Shown one piece after another: positions 8,746-16,616 of a stretch of DNA of 64,000 nt (its first letter is position 1; each line of letters starts with the position of its first letter). The stretch is from Pseudoruminococcus massiliensis (GTDB lineage: Bacteria > Bacillota > Clostridia > Oscillospirales > Acutalibacteraceae). The DNA is taken from the NCBI RefSeq assembly GCF_900291955.1, contig NZ_OLMR01000001.1, positions 434,001 through 498,000 on the forward strand. Direction: 5' to 3'. A program made the translations under genes and the position numbers. The notes beneath the pieces were generated by a model. The model made no database searches. It was given only the letters and a program-made list of their open reading frames with translations, and was not told the DNA's origin.

Positions 8746-9176
8746 ATCATTCTTTCCTTTTTTAAATAATTCAAAACATATTGAAAAATATCAGGCTGAA
8801 TTGTTGGGTATGTCCAATTTTCGGGAACTTTATCAGTTATGATAATTTTTTCAATCTCGCTATGCAGTTCTGTTTCAAAGCTTCTGATATTTGCATAATA
8901 CAGCATACCAAAGGTTTCCGCACCATTAAAATTACCTTTTTCAGTGACAGAATAAACTCCGACAGGCTCAATTTCAAAATCTACTGCACCTGTTTCTTCA
9001 TAAAGTTCACGCTTTGCAGTATCGTCTATGGTTTCATTTTCTTCACGATGTCCACCGGGAATTTCGAAGGTATCTCTTTGCTTATGCTTGCAAAAAATAT
9101 ATTTTCCGTCGTACATAGCAAAGATAACTGCAAATTTCAGTAAACTATCATCAACGCTATCATAAAACTTAACCAT
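8742..9176 (-). CDS. Nudix hydrolase
   Basis: A 144-residue cytoplasmic Nudix-fold pyrophosphohydrolase. The Nudix box is present in full around residues 42-64: GGHREENET, then AKRELYEETGA, giving the magnesium-binding glutamates. Members clean up or process nucleoside diphosphate derivatives; the substrate cannot be told here. The ATG at 9176 has GGAGG nine bases upstream; a TTG at 9194 would lose that site. It overlaps the preceding small gene by eight bases. Confidence 0.9.
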   Translation of the reverse strand: MVKFYDSVDDSLLKFAVIFAMYDGKYIFCKHKQRDTFEIPGGHREENETIDDTAKRELYEETGAVDFEIEPVGVYSVTEKGNFNGAETFGMLYYANIRSFETELHSEIEKIIITDKVPENWTYPTIQPDIFQYVLNYLKKERMI

Positions 9177-9399
9177 TATTCTTACCCTCCTCAACAGTAA
9201 AGATCATATTATCCTCTGCAAACTTAACGGATTTATTTAGCTTTGCGAAATATCTTTCAAGTTCGTGCTTAGCGTCCTCATTCGGTTCATCAAGATTAAA
9301 ATATTGACCTCCGCAGGCATCGTGAAAGTGAACATATACAGAAAGTTTTTCGTCCATATACTTTTTAAGTTTAAGGACTTCATCATAAGTAAAAGCCAT
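9169..9399 (-). CDS. Small conserved-looking soluble protein
   Basis: A 76-residue protein without a function I can assign. It has the local motif VHFHDACGGQYFNLDEP in the middle and is otherwise helical and charged. The ATG at 9399 follows GAGGGA by six bases; a longer reading to 9441 would cross the hairpin at 9423-9445. It is the first gene of a unit with the Nudix hydrolase and the membrane protein; the tight overlap suggests a shared transcript. Confidence 0.7.
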   Translation of the reverse strand: MAFTYDEVLKLKKYMDEKLSVYVHFHDACGGQYFNLDEPNEDAKHELERYFAKLNKSVKFAEDNMIFTVEEGKNNG

Positions 9400-9422
9400 A
9401 ATTTTCCCTCTTACAATAAAAT

Positions 9423-9445
9423 AGGGCTGATATAAAATCAACCCT
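9423..9445 (-). terminator. Terminator of the PLP-enzyme gene
   Basis: Inverted repeat AGGG.TGAT/ATCA.CCCT with a short loop. On the minus strand it is followed by ATTTTATTG. It lies between the sulfur-amino-acid enzyme gene and the small protein gene. Confidence 0.5.
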
Positions 9446-9528
9446 AAGACAGCTAAAAGCTTACAGTTTTCAAATACATAGAAACTATCTTAATACTTCT
9501 CAAAACTCAAGCTATCATCAAATTTTAA

Positions 9529-10719
9529 TTATTTTAGAATACCAGACTTACGAAGTGCCTGATCGAGGTCAGCAATAATATCTTCAGCGTCCTCAAGACC
9601 GACAGAGAAACGCATAAAGCCATTATGGAATTCTTCTGGATAGAGATACTGTCTTTCGTCATCTTCGCCGAGGAATACGATAAGACTTCCCTCGTGTCCA
9701 AGAGAAACAGCAGAAACAATCATTTTAAGCTCACTTATAAACTTATTGATTGTATCGTGGTCAGCTTTAAGTCCAAATGAGAATACACCACCACAACCGT
9801 TTGGCATTTGCTCCTTTGCAAGCTCATAATACTTACTGCTCTTGAGTCCAGGATATGCAACAAAGCTTGTGCAAGGAAGTGACTCGAGGTATTCAGCAAC
9901 AGCCTGAGCATTCTCGTTGTGCTTTTTCATTCTGAGTGGAAGTGTAACCGAACCACGCATAATAAGCCAAGCATTCATCGGGCTGATTGTAGCACCGAGA
10001 TTAACCTGAGATTGTGCTCTGATAATATCAAGATATTCTTTCTTACCGATAATAGCACCACCCATAGCATCGCCATGACCATTAATATATTTTGTAAGAC
10101 TTTCAACAGTAAAGTCTGCACCAAGCTCGCAAGGACGCTGATTATAAGGTGAAGCAAAAGTATTATCACAGGAAAGAAGAATATTATGCTCGTGTGCGAG
10201 GTCTGCAATAGCCTTAATATCAGTAACATTGAGAGTTGGGTTACCTGGAGTTTCGATATGAATAAGCTTTGTATTAGGACGAATAGCCGCCTTTACAGCA
10301 TCAATGTCTGTTGTATCAACAATAGTAGTTTCAATATTAAACTTATTGTTGAAAAGCTCATTCAAAAGACGATATACAGCGATATATGTAACGCTTGAGA
10401 AAATAACATGGTCACCGCTCTTGAGAAGTGCAAAGAAAAGACCTGAAAGAGCCGCAACACCACTTGCAAGAACTACGCAATCCTCACCGCCTTCAAGAGA
10501 AGCAAGCTTTTCTTGGAGATAACCTTGGTTAGCACCGCCGTTTCTTGTGTAGATATTTACATCTGCATCACTCCAGTTAAGAGTTGTTGCGTCATAAGGG
10601 AGTACATAGCTGTTAGCCATTGTGATAGCGTGCTTAATAGCACCTGTGTTAGTGTCGATACCATTGCCAGCGTGTACGGCACGGGTAGCGAAGCTTTGTT
10701 TTTCGTTGGTATTGCTCAT
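9529..10719 (-). CDS. Cys/Met metabolism PLP enzyme (cystathionine gamma-synthase/lyase family)
   Basis: A 396-residue member of the trans-sulfuration PLP family. Visible features are the N-terminal FATRAVHAG, YTRNGGANQGYLQEKLASLEGGEDCVVLASGVAAL, IHIETPGNPTLNVTDI, the DNTFASPYNQRP active-site segment, and the lysine in SLTKYINGHGDAMGG. A C-terminal FMRFSVGLEDAEDIIADL closes the domain. The family includes cystathionine gamma-synthase, cystathionine gamma-lyase, O-acetylhomoserine sulfhydrylase and methionine gamma-lyase; I cannot separate these from sequence alone. I chose the ATG at 10719 because GAGAGG is about ten bases upstream; an ATG at 10728 is too close to it. Confidence 0.85.
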   Translation of the reverse strand: MSNTNEKQSFATRAVHAGNGIDTNTGAIKHAITMANSYVLPYDATTLNWSDADVNIYTRNGGANQGYLQEKLASLEGGEDCVVLASGVAALSGLFFALLKSGDHVIFSSVTYIAVYRLLNELFNNKFNIETTIVDTTDIDAVKAAIRPNTKLIHIETPGNPTLNVTDIKAIADLAHEHNILLSCDNTFASPYNQRPCELGADFTVESLTKYINGHGDAMGGAIIGKKEYLDIIRAQSQVNLGATISPMNAWLIMRGSVTLPLRMKKHNENAQAVAEYLESLPCTSFVAYPGLKSSKYYELAKEQMPNGCGGVFSFGLKADHDTINKFISELKMIVSAVSLGHEGSLIVFLGEDDERQYLYPEEFHNGFMRFSVGLEDAEDIIADLDQALRKSGILK

Positions 10720-10750
10720 AGTTTTCATTTCCTCTCTGATTATAATTTTA

Positions 10751-11040
10751 CGGAGTGCCTCCGCCGTCAAGACGCGGAATCGCTCGACAAGTCTCGCTCG
10801 TAGTAAGCATAAGCAGCTTGTTCATGCGGAGAAAGTAGCTACCGAGTGAGCTAATATATTTCGCCCCTACAATAGTTTACTAACTTAATCTAAGACAGAT
10901 AAAAGTTTCGCTTGAGCCTTTTCAAAGGCTCACAGGGTCGAGGGACGGAGTCCCTCGTGGGTTTTAAGGGCAAAGCCCTTAACATTCTTTGCCCGTTAAT
11001 TGGCGGACAAAGTCCGCCAATTAACGCTTTTGGTAACTAT
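10751..11040 (-). repeat. Multi-hairpin intergenic repeat, family B copy 1
   Basis: A repeat of about 290 bases whose reverse complement matches much of 42898-43345. Read on the minus strand it holds a 14-base stem with a three-base loop (GTTAATTGGCGGAC and its complement, 10995-11025), TTAAGGGC/GCCCTTAA, GAGGGAC/GTCCCTC and GAGCCTTT/AAAGGCTC. CAAGCGAAACTTTTATCTG follows, and near 10770-10800 the run ACGAGCGAGACTTGTCGAGC. The AGCCTTT-loop-AAGGCT then GCGAAACTTTTA module is also the end of family A. The element fills the space between the fumarase genes and the PLP enzyme gene. Confidence 0.8.
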
Positions 11041-11108
11041 TTTTCTGAAAAATAAATGCTGACCATAACTTCTAAATTAATAATTTTTCAAAGCCATTAT
11101 ATCAAGCA

Positions 11109-11678
11109 TTATTTTCTGTACTTTTCTGCACCAAATTTATATACATCATTGCCAAAAGAATCAACAGCAACTACTGCTGGAAAATCCTCTATAACAAAAC
11201 GATATATAGCCTCTGTGCCTAAATCTTCATAGGCAAGAACTTCACTGCTCTTAATACTCCTTGAAATAAGAGCCGCCGCACCGCCTATTGCTGCAAAATA
11301 AATGCCCTTGTTTCTGATGATAGCGTCAATAACAGGCTGAGTTCTTGCACCCTTGCCTATCATGCCTTTCAAACCTAAATCAAGCAAAATAGGAGAATAT
11401 TTATCCATACGATAGCTTGATGTAGGACCAGCAGGGCCTACTGCGTGACCAGGCTTTGCAGGTGCAGGGCCTACATAGTAGATAACCTCACCTTTAATAT
11501 CAACAGGAAGTTCCTTTCCCTCTTCTATAAGCTCATAAAGCCTTTTATGAGCGGCATCACGACCTGTAATAAGACTGCCTGAGATAAGAACGCTATCTCC
11601 TGCGTGAAGTTCTTTTATATCATCATCTGTAAGCGGAAGAGTTATTTTAATTTTTCCGTCATCTGTCTTTATAATCAT
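11109..11678 (-). CDS. Fumarate hydratase (class I), beta subunit
   Basis: The C-terminal-type subunit (189 residues) of the two-subunit iron-sulfur fumarase/tartrate dehydratase family. Together with the alpha subunit it interconverts fumarate and malate. Recognisable segments are VLISGSLITGRDAAHKRL, YYVGPAPAKPGHAVGPAGPTSSYRMD, GMIGKGARTQPVID and AAIGGAAALISRSIK. The start overlaps the alpha subunit by four bases. A role in L(+)-tartrate dehydration cannot be excluded, but fumarase is the commoner function in this context. Confidence 0.92.
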   Translation of the reverse strand: MIIKTDDGKIKITLPLTDDDIKELHAGDSVLISGSLITGRDAAHKRLYELIEEGKELPVDIKGEVIYYVGPAPAKPGHAVGPAGPTSSYRMDKYSPILLDLGLKGMIGKGARTQPVIDAIIRNKGIYFAAIGGAAALISRSIKSSEVLAYEDLGTEAIYRFVIEDFPAVVAVDSFGNDVYKFGAEKYRK

Positions 11679-12523
11679 ATAACTGCCTCCTTATGTCTTG
11701 CAGCGTGACAACAGATATTAACCGCAACTGGCATACCTGCAATATGTGTTGGATATGTTTCAACATTAACACCTATTGCTGTTGTATTTCCACCAAGACC
11801 TGCTGGGCCAAAACCCATTTTATTTATTTCTTCTATGAGTTCGTCCTCAAGCTTTGCATAGCGTGGGTCTTCATTTTTAGTATTTATCGGTCTTAGAGTA
11901 GCTTTTTTGGCAAGCTGTGCCGCTTTCTCAAATGTTCCACCGATTCCAACTCCGACAACAATCGGTGGACATGGATTAGGACCTGCATATTTAACTGCAT
12001 CAAGTATAAATTGCTTTACGCCCTCAATTCCAGCAGATGGTGTAAGCATCTTAATCTGAGACATATTCTCACTGCCAAAGCCCTTACAGCCAGCAAGAAT
12101 TTTAATCTTATCTCCCTCAACAATATCAGTATAAATAATTGCAGGAGTATTATCTTTAGTATTGACTCTATCAAAAACAGGGTCAGTAACAACAGATTTT
12201 CTCAAATACCCGCCGACATATGCTCTGCGGACACCCTCCTCAACAGCTTCTTTAAAATTGCCATCAATAACAACTCTTTCGCCATATTCAACAAAAAGAA
12301 CAGCCATTCCTGTATCCTGACAGATAGGTATCTTCTCCTCCGCAGCAATTTTATTATTTTCTAAAAGTTGGGCTATAACAGCCTTTCCGACAGGCGATTC
12401 CTCATTTTTCTGTGCATTACAAAGGGCCTCGCTTATATCATTTCCAATATTATAATTCAAGTCTTTAAAAAGCCTTTCTACTGTATCAGTAATTGTTTCC
12501 GCTTTAATAGTGCGTATCTCCAT
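11675..12523 (-). CDS. Fumarate hydratase (class I), alpha subunit
   Basis: The 282-residue catalytic subunit that binds the [4Fe-4S] cluster. The cluster cysteines fit [27 protein letters not shown] and [29 protein letters not shown] is also typical. I chose the ATG at 12523 (MEIRTIKAE) because AGGAG sits eight bases upstream. It is translated just ahead of the beta subunit, with a four-base overlap. The oxygen-labile class I enzyme fits an anaerobe. Confidence 0.92.
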   Translation of the reverse strand: MEIRTIKAETITDTVERLFKDLNYNIGNDISEALCNAQKNEESPVGKAVIAQLLENNKIAAEEKIPICQDTGMAVLFVEYGERVVIDGNFKEAVEEGVRRAYVGGYLRKSVVTDPVFDRVNTKDNTPAIIYTDIVEGDKIKILAGCKGFGSENMSQIKMLTPSAGIEGVKQFILDAVKYAGPNPCPPIVVGVGIGGTFEKAAQLAKKATLRPINTKNEDPRYAKLEDELIEEINKMGFGPAGLGGNTTAIGVNVETYPTHIAGMPVAVNICCHAARHKEAVI

Positions 12524-12572
12524 TTCTGAAGCTCCTAACATTTAATATTATCTTAAAAACAGCTATTTATAT

Positions 12573-12601
12573 ATTATACAGCATATTTCAACAACTTTCA
12601 A
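12573..12601 (-). promoter_or_regulatory. Fumarase operon promoter
   Basis: Minus strand TTGAAA (12596-12601), a 17-base spacer and TATAAT (12573-12578), about 45 bases before the alpha-subunit start region. Confidence 0.75.
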
Positions 12602-12677
12602 TGCTGAATAAAGCAAAAAATCGTTGATTAGATATATCTGCTATTTGTAAATTATGAATTTTCTGTGAATTTTTTTC

Positions 12678-12706
12678 TTGACATGAGTTACTATTTATAA
12701 TAGAAT
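12678..12706 (+). promoter_or_regulatory. Promoter of the zinc-ribbon/TPR gene
   Basis: TTGACA (12678-12683), a 17-base spacer and TAGAAT (12701-12706), giving a leader of about 30 bases to the GGAGGG site at 12731. Confidence 0.75.
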
Positions 12707-12742
12707 AAATATGTATTTTTATATAAAAAAGGAGGGTTGGAT

Positions 12743-14593
12743 ATGAATGAGGCTGATTTTCAAATCATAAATTCAAATAATGAAATAAGGTGGCTCGATG
12801 GTTCACCACTTTTTATTTGTTGTGCTAACTTATATAAGGAAAATGATTCTAATGAACTTTTTGCCAATATAAAGTTTATGAATATCCAGCCCGAAACTCT
12901 TAAATCAATTAAAATAGACATCATATGCTATGGCATAATAAGAAATGAAATTGCACGCATCGAAAACTATTCATTTGAAAATATTAATGCAAAAAGAAAT
13001 GAGTGTTTCGGAGACGATACTTTAATTCCAATAGAAAATCCTGAAACTATGTCTATTGATATTATTCTTAATAGTGCTATTGATTCTGACGGAGAAGAAT
13101 GGATTAACGAAAAAGCTCAGCATTTTAATGTTTCTATTAAACAAAATAATATATCCTCATATATGGGCAGATATTTTGAAAATTTAAGAAATTCATGGTC
13201 TAAAAAGGGACTTCCTCTCGATAAGCTGCTTTATGCACCACAAATAGGAAGTAATTATTGGCTTTGCGTTTGTGGTACATTCAACTGGTCGGTCGAAAGT
13301 TCTTGCTGTAAATGTGGCGCAGAACTTGAATGGCTACTTGAAAACACCGATGTATCAAGTATGAACCGCAATGAAAAACTTTTTAAACATCAAAATAACG
13401 AACAAGAAATTTCACCAGCTGAAACTCAAATTGATACTTCAAAAGAACAGGAAGCTTCTCTAAATATTCAGTCTAAACCAAAGAAAAGAAAGAAAGAAAA
13501 AAAGTCTGGATTCAGGTTTGGCAAAAGCAAAATAGCTGCATTTACAATCATACTTCTTTTTGCTGCTGCATTAACATTCTGTACCTACTATTTTTTGATT
13601 CCTGCAAGCAATTACTATCAGGCAACAGCATTAATAAATGAGGGAAAATATGACGAGGCAATAGATTCCCTAAGCAAATTAAATGGCTATAGTGACAGCA
13701 AACAAAAAATTCTTCATGCCAAGTATCTTAAAGCAAAAAATCTTTTTAATGATAAAAAGTATCTTGAAGCGGCTGATATTTTCCATCAGATAGATTATAG
13801 TGATTCCTCAGAAAAATACCTTGAGGCTATGTATAAATATGGTGAATTTCTGTATTCCAACGGAGATTATATTTCTGCTCTTAAAACACTTTCAGATTTA
13901 TATGGTTATGAAGATTCTGAAAAGCTTGCAGAAAAGGTCGAAAATATCGTTATGAACAAAGCTGATGAATTTTATAATAAGGGTGAATATTCAGATGCCA
14001 GCCAACTTTTTATGCAGATATATGAAATAACAAAAAATACAGATGCTCTTGAAAAGGCAAATTCTGCAACATTAAGTCAGGCTAACTACTTATATGACAC
14101 AAACAAATATGTAGAAGCCCTTAAGCTCTATGAATCATTATCTGGCTATGACCATGTAGATGTAACCCTAAAAAAGCTTGACGCCTTAAAAAAGATATTA
14201 AGCACATCAATTCATATTGGCGGAAGCTCATCAGTATGGGAAAATACAACTATGCAGTGTATAACCTGCCATTCACCAACACTTGTATATCAATTCATCT
14301 TAAAAGCTAATGGAAAATTCATTTTCTATCGTTATTGCACTATGCATAATACAGAAGATGATTACGAAATCATCAAAGGTCAATATAAAATAGAAGATGA
14401 TACAATTTATATTCTTAAACACAATGGTGGCTCGACTAAATGGGTTAAATTTGCTACGATTGAAAATCTTAGCTTTGACAATACTATTTCGAGCAAAAAT
14501 GCCAGACTTGTTATAACGAATCCATTCGATAAAAACCACACCTCGCTTTCCCTCTATGGAAATATAGTTGGAGAAAATCCATCTCCTATCTAA
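12743..14593 (+). CDS. Zinc-ribbon, single-pass membrane, TPR protein
   Basis: A 616-residue protein with a composite layout and no assignable function. Residues 1-165 look like a beta-rich domain. A zinc ribbon follows at about 175-192 (WLCVCGTFNW, then CCKCGAE). Next is a polar, lysine-rich linker, one membrane helix (about 265-290, FTIILLFAAALTFCTYYFL), then repeated TPR-like helices rich in YLEAADIF/YSDSSEKY patterns (about 290-480), and a C-terminal domain of about 120 residues with its own CITCHSPT pair. The ATG at 12743 has GGAGGG six bases upstream. The linker charge suggests that the N-terminus is cytoplasmic and the TPRs outside. Confidence 0.75.
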   Translation: MNEADFQIINSNNEIRWLDGSPLFICCANLYKENDSNELFANIKFMNIQPETLKSIKIDIICYGIIRNEIARIENYSFENINAKRNECFGDDTLIPIENPETMSIDIILNSAIDSDGEEWINEKAQHFNVSIKQNNISSYMGRYFENLRNSWSKKGLPLDKLLYAPQIGSNYWLCVCGTFNWSVESSCCKCGAELEWLLENTDVSSMNRNEKLFKHQNNEQEISPAETQIDTSKEQEASLNIQSKPKKRKKEKKSGFRFGKSKIAAFTIILLFAAALTFCTYYFLIPASNYYQATALINEGKYDEAIDSLSKLNGYSDSKQKILHAKYLKAKNLFNDKKYLEAADIFHQIDYSDSSEKYLEAMYKYGEFLYSNGDYISALKTLSDLYGYEDSEKLAEKVENIVMNKADEFYNKGEYSDASQLFMQIYEITKNTDALEKANSATLSQANYLYDTNKYVEALKLYESLSGYDHVDVTLKKLDALKKILSTSIHIGGSSSVWENTTMQCITCHSPTLVYQFILKANGKFIFYRYCTMHNTEDDYEIIKGQYKIEDDTIYILKHNGGSTKWVKFATIENLSFDNTISSKNARLVITNPFDKNHTSLSLYGNIVGENPSPI

Positions 14594-14599
14594 ATTAAA

Positions 14600-14643
14600 A
14601 CCTCTCATACCAGATTTAAATTTCTGATATGAGAGGTCTTTTA
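14600..14643. terminator. Bidirectional terminator between convergent genes
   Basis: ACCTCTCATA/TATGAGAGGT stem with an inner CAGA/TCTG extension, flanked by A and T tracts on both sides. It separates the TPR gene (plus) from the flavodoxin-like gene (minus). Confidence 0.85.
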
Positions 14644-14661
14644 ATATAAAATTATGTAAAT

Positions 14662-15213
14662 TTAAACTATATCAGCCAAGCTTTTTGCCAGTTCGTAAGC
14701 TTGCCTTTCACATTCAGTGGTATCCTTGATTTTATCTGTTTCTGCTATACTAACCTTTCCGAAAAGCTCAGTGTTTATAATTGTAAACATTCTCGAAAGC
14801 TGTTTTTCTATAATCTCAAAACCACTTTTATCATCACTTCCACAAGTAAGTAATAAAATTGCTTTTTTATGTTTTTTTATAGGTGGCTTAATACCAAGTG
14901 AAAACCTCTTTGAAAAATATCTTTGGCTTCTATCTATTAAAGCTTTCAGTGGTGCTGGCACAGATAAATTATATACAGGACTTGCAAAAACCAAAGCCTC
15001 TGCTTCGTTAAGAAGTGTATTATATTCATCTAAATCATCAAATACACATAAATCAGCGGTTTCACATTTTCCACAGTGTATACAAGGCTTAGGCATAAGC
15101 TTATAGCAATCTATAATCCTAACATCATATTCATTTTTTGCAACACTTAAAAATGAATCAAGCAATTTTTTAGTATAACCATTTTTTCTTGGAGAGGAAA
15201 AAAGAACAAGCAT
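14662..15213 (-). CDS. Flavodoxin-like NAD(P)H-dependent FMN reductase family protein
   Basis: A 183-residue flavodoxin-fold protein. The FMN phosphate loop is FSSPRKNGYTKKLL at the N-terminus. A short cysteine cluster, CIHCGKCETADLC (about residues 48-60), matches the multimeric iron-sulfur or oxidoreductase-type members. FASPVYNLSVPAPLKALIDR is the flavin-ring loop. The start is uncertain: the ATG at 15213, 22 bases after pyrB ends, has no good Shine-Dalgarno site, so it may depend on translation of pyrB upstream. Likely a redox enzyme of unknown substrate. Confidence 0.75.
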   Translation of the reverse strand: MLVLFSSPRKNGYTKKLLDSFLSVAKNEYDVRIIDCYKLMPKPCIHCGKCETADLCVFDDLDEYNTLLNEAEALVFASPVYNLSVPAPLKALIDRSQRYFSKRFSLGIKPPIKKHKKAILLLTCGSDDKSGFEIIEKQLSRMFTIINTELFGKVSIAETDKIKDTTECERQAYELAKSLADIV

Positions 15214-15235
15214 AACCGGCTTGTTCTTTTTGTTA

Positions 15236-16312
15236 TTATTTATGAGTGCTGTTTTCACAATATTCGCAGACAAGCATATCACCATATTCCTTAAATCTCT
15301 TAGGCAAATATGTTTCTTGATGAGTTATGCAATGCTCATTTGTACAGATAACATCTTTATAAGGACCATCATTTTTATATTTTTTTAGTACCTTTTTTTC
15401 GCCATTAAGCATTGTCATAAATAGAGCCATTCTTGCATACATTCCATAAACTGTCTGTTGAAAGTACTTGGCTCTTTCGTCATCATCAACCTCATAATCT
15501 ATCTCATCAACTCTTGGAAGTGGGTGAAGTATACGAAGGTCAGATTTACCTAAATCAAGTTTTTCCTTATCAAGTACAAAAACACCTTTTTGGCGTTCGT
15601 ATTCTTCATCATTTTCAAAGCGTTCTCTCTGTATTCTTGTCATATAGAGAACATCAAGTTCGCTCATAGCTTCTTTAAGACTTGTAAGCTCTGTATATTC
15701 ACAACCAGCATTATTCATAACATCTTTAATATATTGTGGCACTGTAAGCTCTGGAGTAGATATAAGCACAAATCTATTGCCTTTAAACCTGCTCATAGTT
15801 TTTATCAGGGAATGAACTGTTCTGCCATATTTCAAATCACCACAAAGACCAATGCAAAGATTATCAAGTCTGCCTTTTTCATTATATAGTGTTACAATAT
15901 CAGCAAGAGTTTGTGTTGGATGAAGATGACCACCATCACCAGCATTTATAATCGGTGCCGGAGAATACATTGCTGCCGCCTCAGCAGAACCCTCTAATGG
16001 GTGACGAATTGCGATAATATCAGCATATCCACCTATAACCGTAAGCGTATCTTTAAGCGTTTCACCCTTAGAAACAGAGGAATTCATTGGGTTATCGAAG
16101 CCTATAACATTACCACCAAGACGCATCATAGCAGTTGAAAATGACATTCTGGTTCTTGTTGAAGGTTCATAGAAAAGAGTTGCAAGTATTTTTCCCTGAC
16201 AAGCATTTGCATATTCCGACGGATTAGCTTTAATCTTATTGGCAAGGTCAATTATATCGAGAATCTCTTTAACAGAGAGATTCTCAAGGTCAATAAGGTT
16301 TTTAGATAACAT
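15236..16312 (-). CDS. pyrB: Aspartate carbamoyltransferase with fused PyrI-type zinc domain
   Basis: PyrB condenses carbamoyl phosphate and aspartate, the first committed step of pyrimidine synthesis. The catalytic part (about residues 1-305) has the carbamoyl phosphate motif FYEPSTRTRMSF, then GGHLHPTQTLADI and HPLPRVDEI. The protein is 358 residues long, some 50 more than a catalytic chain. Its tail holds cysteines at 323, 328, 349 and 352 in the CX4C...CX2C pattern (CTNEHCITH, CEYCE) of the zinc domain of the E. coli regulatory chain PyrI. The allosteric nucleotide-binding domain of PyrI is absent. The start has AAGGA nine bases upstream. Confidence 0.93.
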   Translation of the reverse strand: MLSKNLIDLENLSVKEILDIIDLANKIKANPSEYANACQGKILATLFYEPSTRTRMSFSTAMMRLGGNVIGFDNPMNSSVSKGETLKDTLTVIGGYADIIAIRHPLEGSAEAAAMYSPAPIINAGDGGHLHPTQTLADIVTLYNEKGRLDNLCIGLCGDLKYGRTVHSLIKTMSRFKGNRFVLISTPELTVPQYIKDVMNNAGCEYTELTSLKEAMSELDVLYMTRIQRERFENDEEYERQKGVFVLDKEKLDLGKSDLRILHPLPRVDEIDYEVDDDERAKYFQQTVYGMYARMALFMTMLNGEKKVLKKYKNDGPYKDVICTNEHCITHQETYLPKRFKEYGDMLVCEYCENSTHK

Positions 16313-16341
16313 AAAAATCAGTCCTTCCCTATTTTCACTAT

Positions 16342-16370
16342 ATTCTAACAGATTTCACCTGAAATATCAA
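16342..16370 (-). promoter_or_regulatory. pyrB promoter
   Basis: Minus strand TTGATA (16365-16370), a 17-base spacer and TAGAAT (16342-16347), about 30 bases upstream of the pyrB start. No PyrR-type attenuator hairpin is visible between promoter and gene. Confidence 0.7.
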
Positions 16371-16558
16371 GTATTCACAATAAAGCAAGACAACTAAATA
16401 TTTAATAAATTTTATTTTAAATTAAACCAACTGCAACGAAGAAAATATATAAAAAGCCATTGAAATTTTTAATAAAGTGATATATAAGCATCTAATTATT
16501 ATAAAGAAATATATAAATTGATATTAAATAGTTTATGGTTAAACTTAATAAAATAATA
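16371..16558. other. AT-rich divergent intergenic region
   Basis: The space between the pyrB promoter and the GGDEF gene promoter is very AT-rich. I see no ORF, strong hairpin or known riboswitch signature in it. Confidence 0.5.
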
Positions 16559-16587
16559 TTGAAAATAAGGAAATTATTTGGTATAAT
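16559..16587 (+). promoter_or_regulatory. Promoter of the GGDEF gene
   Basis: TTGAAA (16559-16564), a 17-base spacer and TATAAT (16582-16587) preceded by TGG. About 30 bases upstream of the start codon. Confidence 0.75.
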
Positions 16588-16616
16588 AATTTAAATATTG
16601 TGTGGAGGCTTAAATT

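Noticed and set aside
9400-9441. N-terminal extension of the small protein before the Nudix gene
   Set aside because: It would translate through a terminator-like hairpin; the ATG at 9399 has a proper ribosome site.
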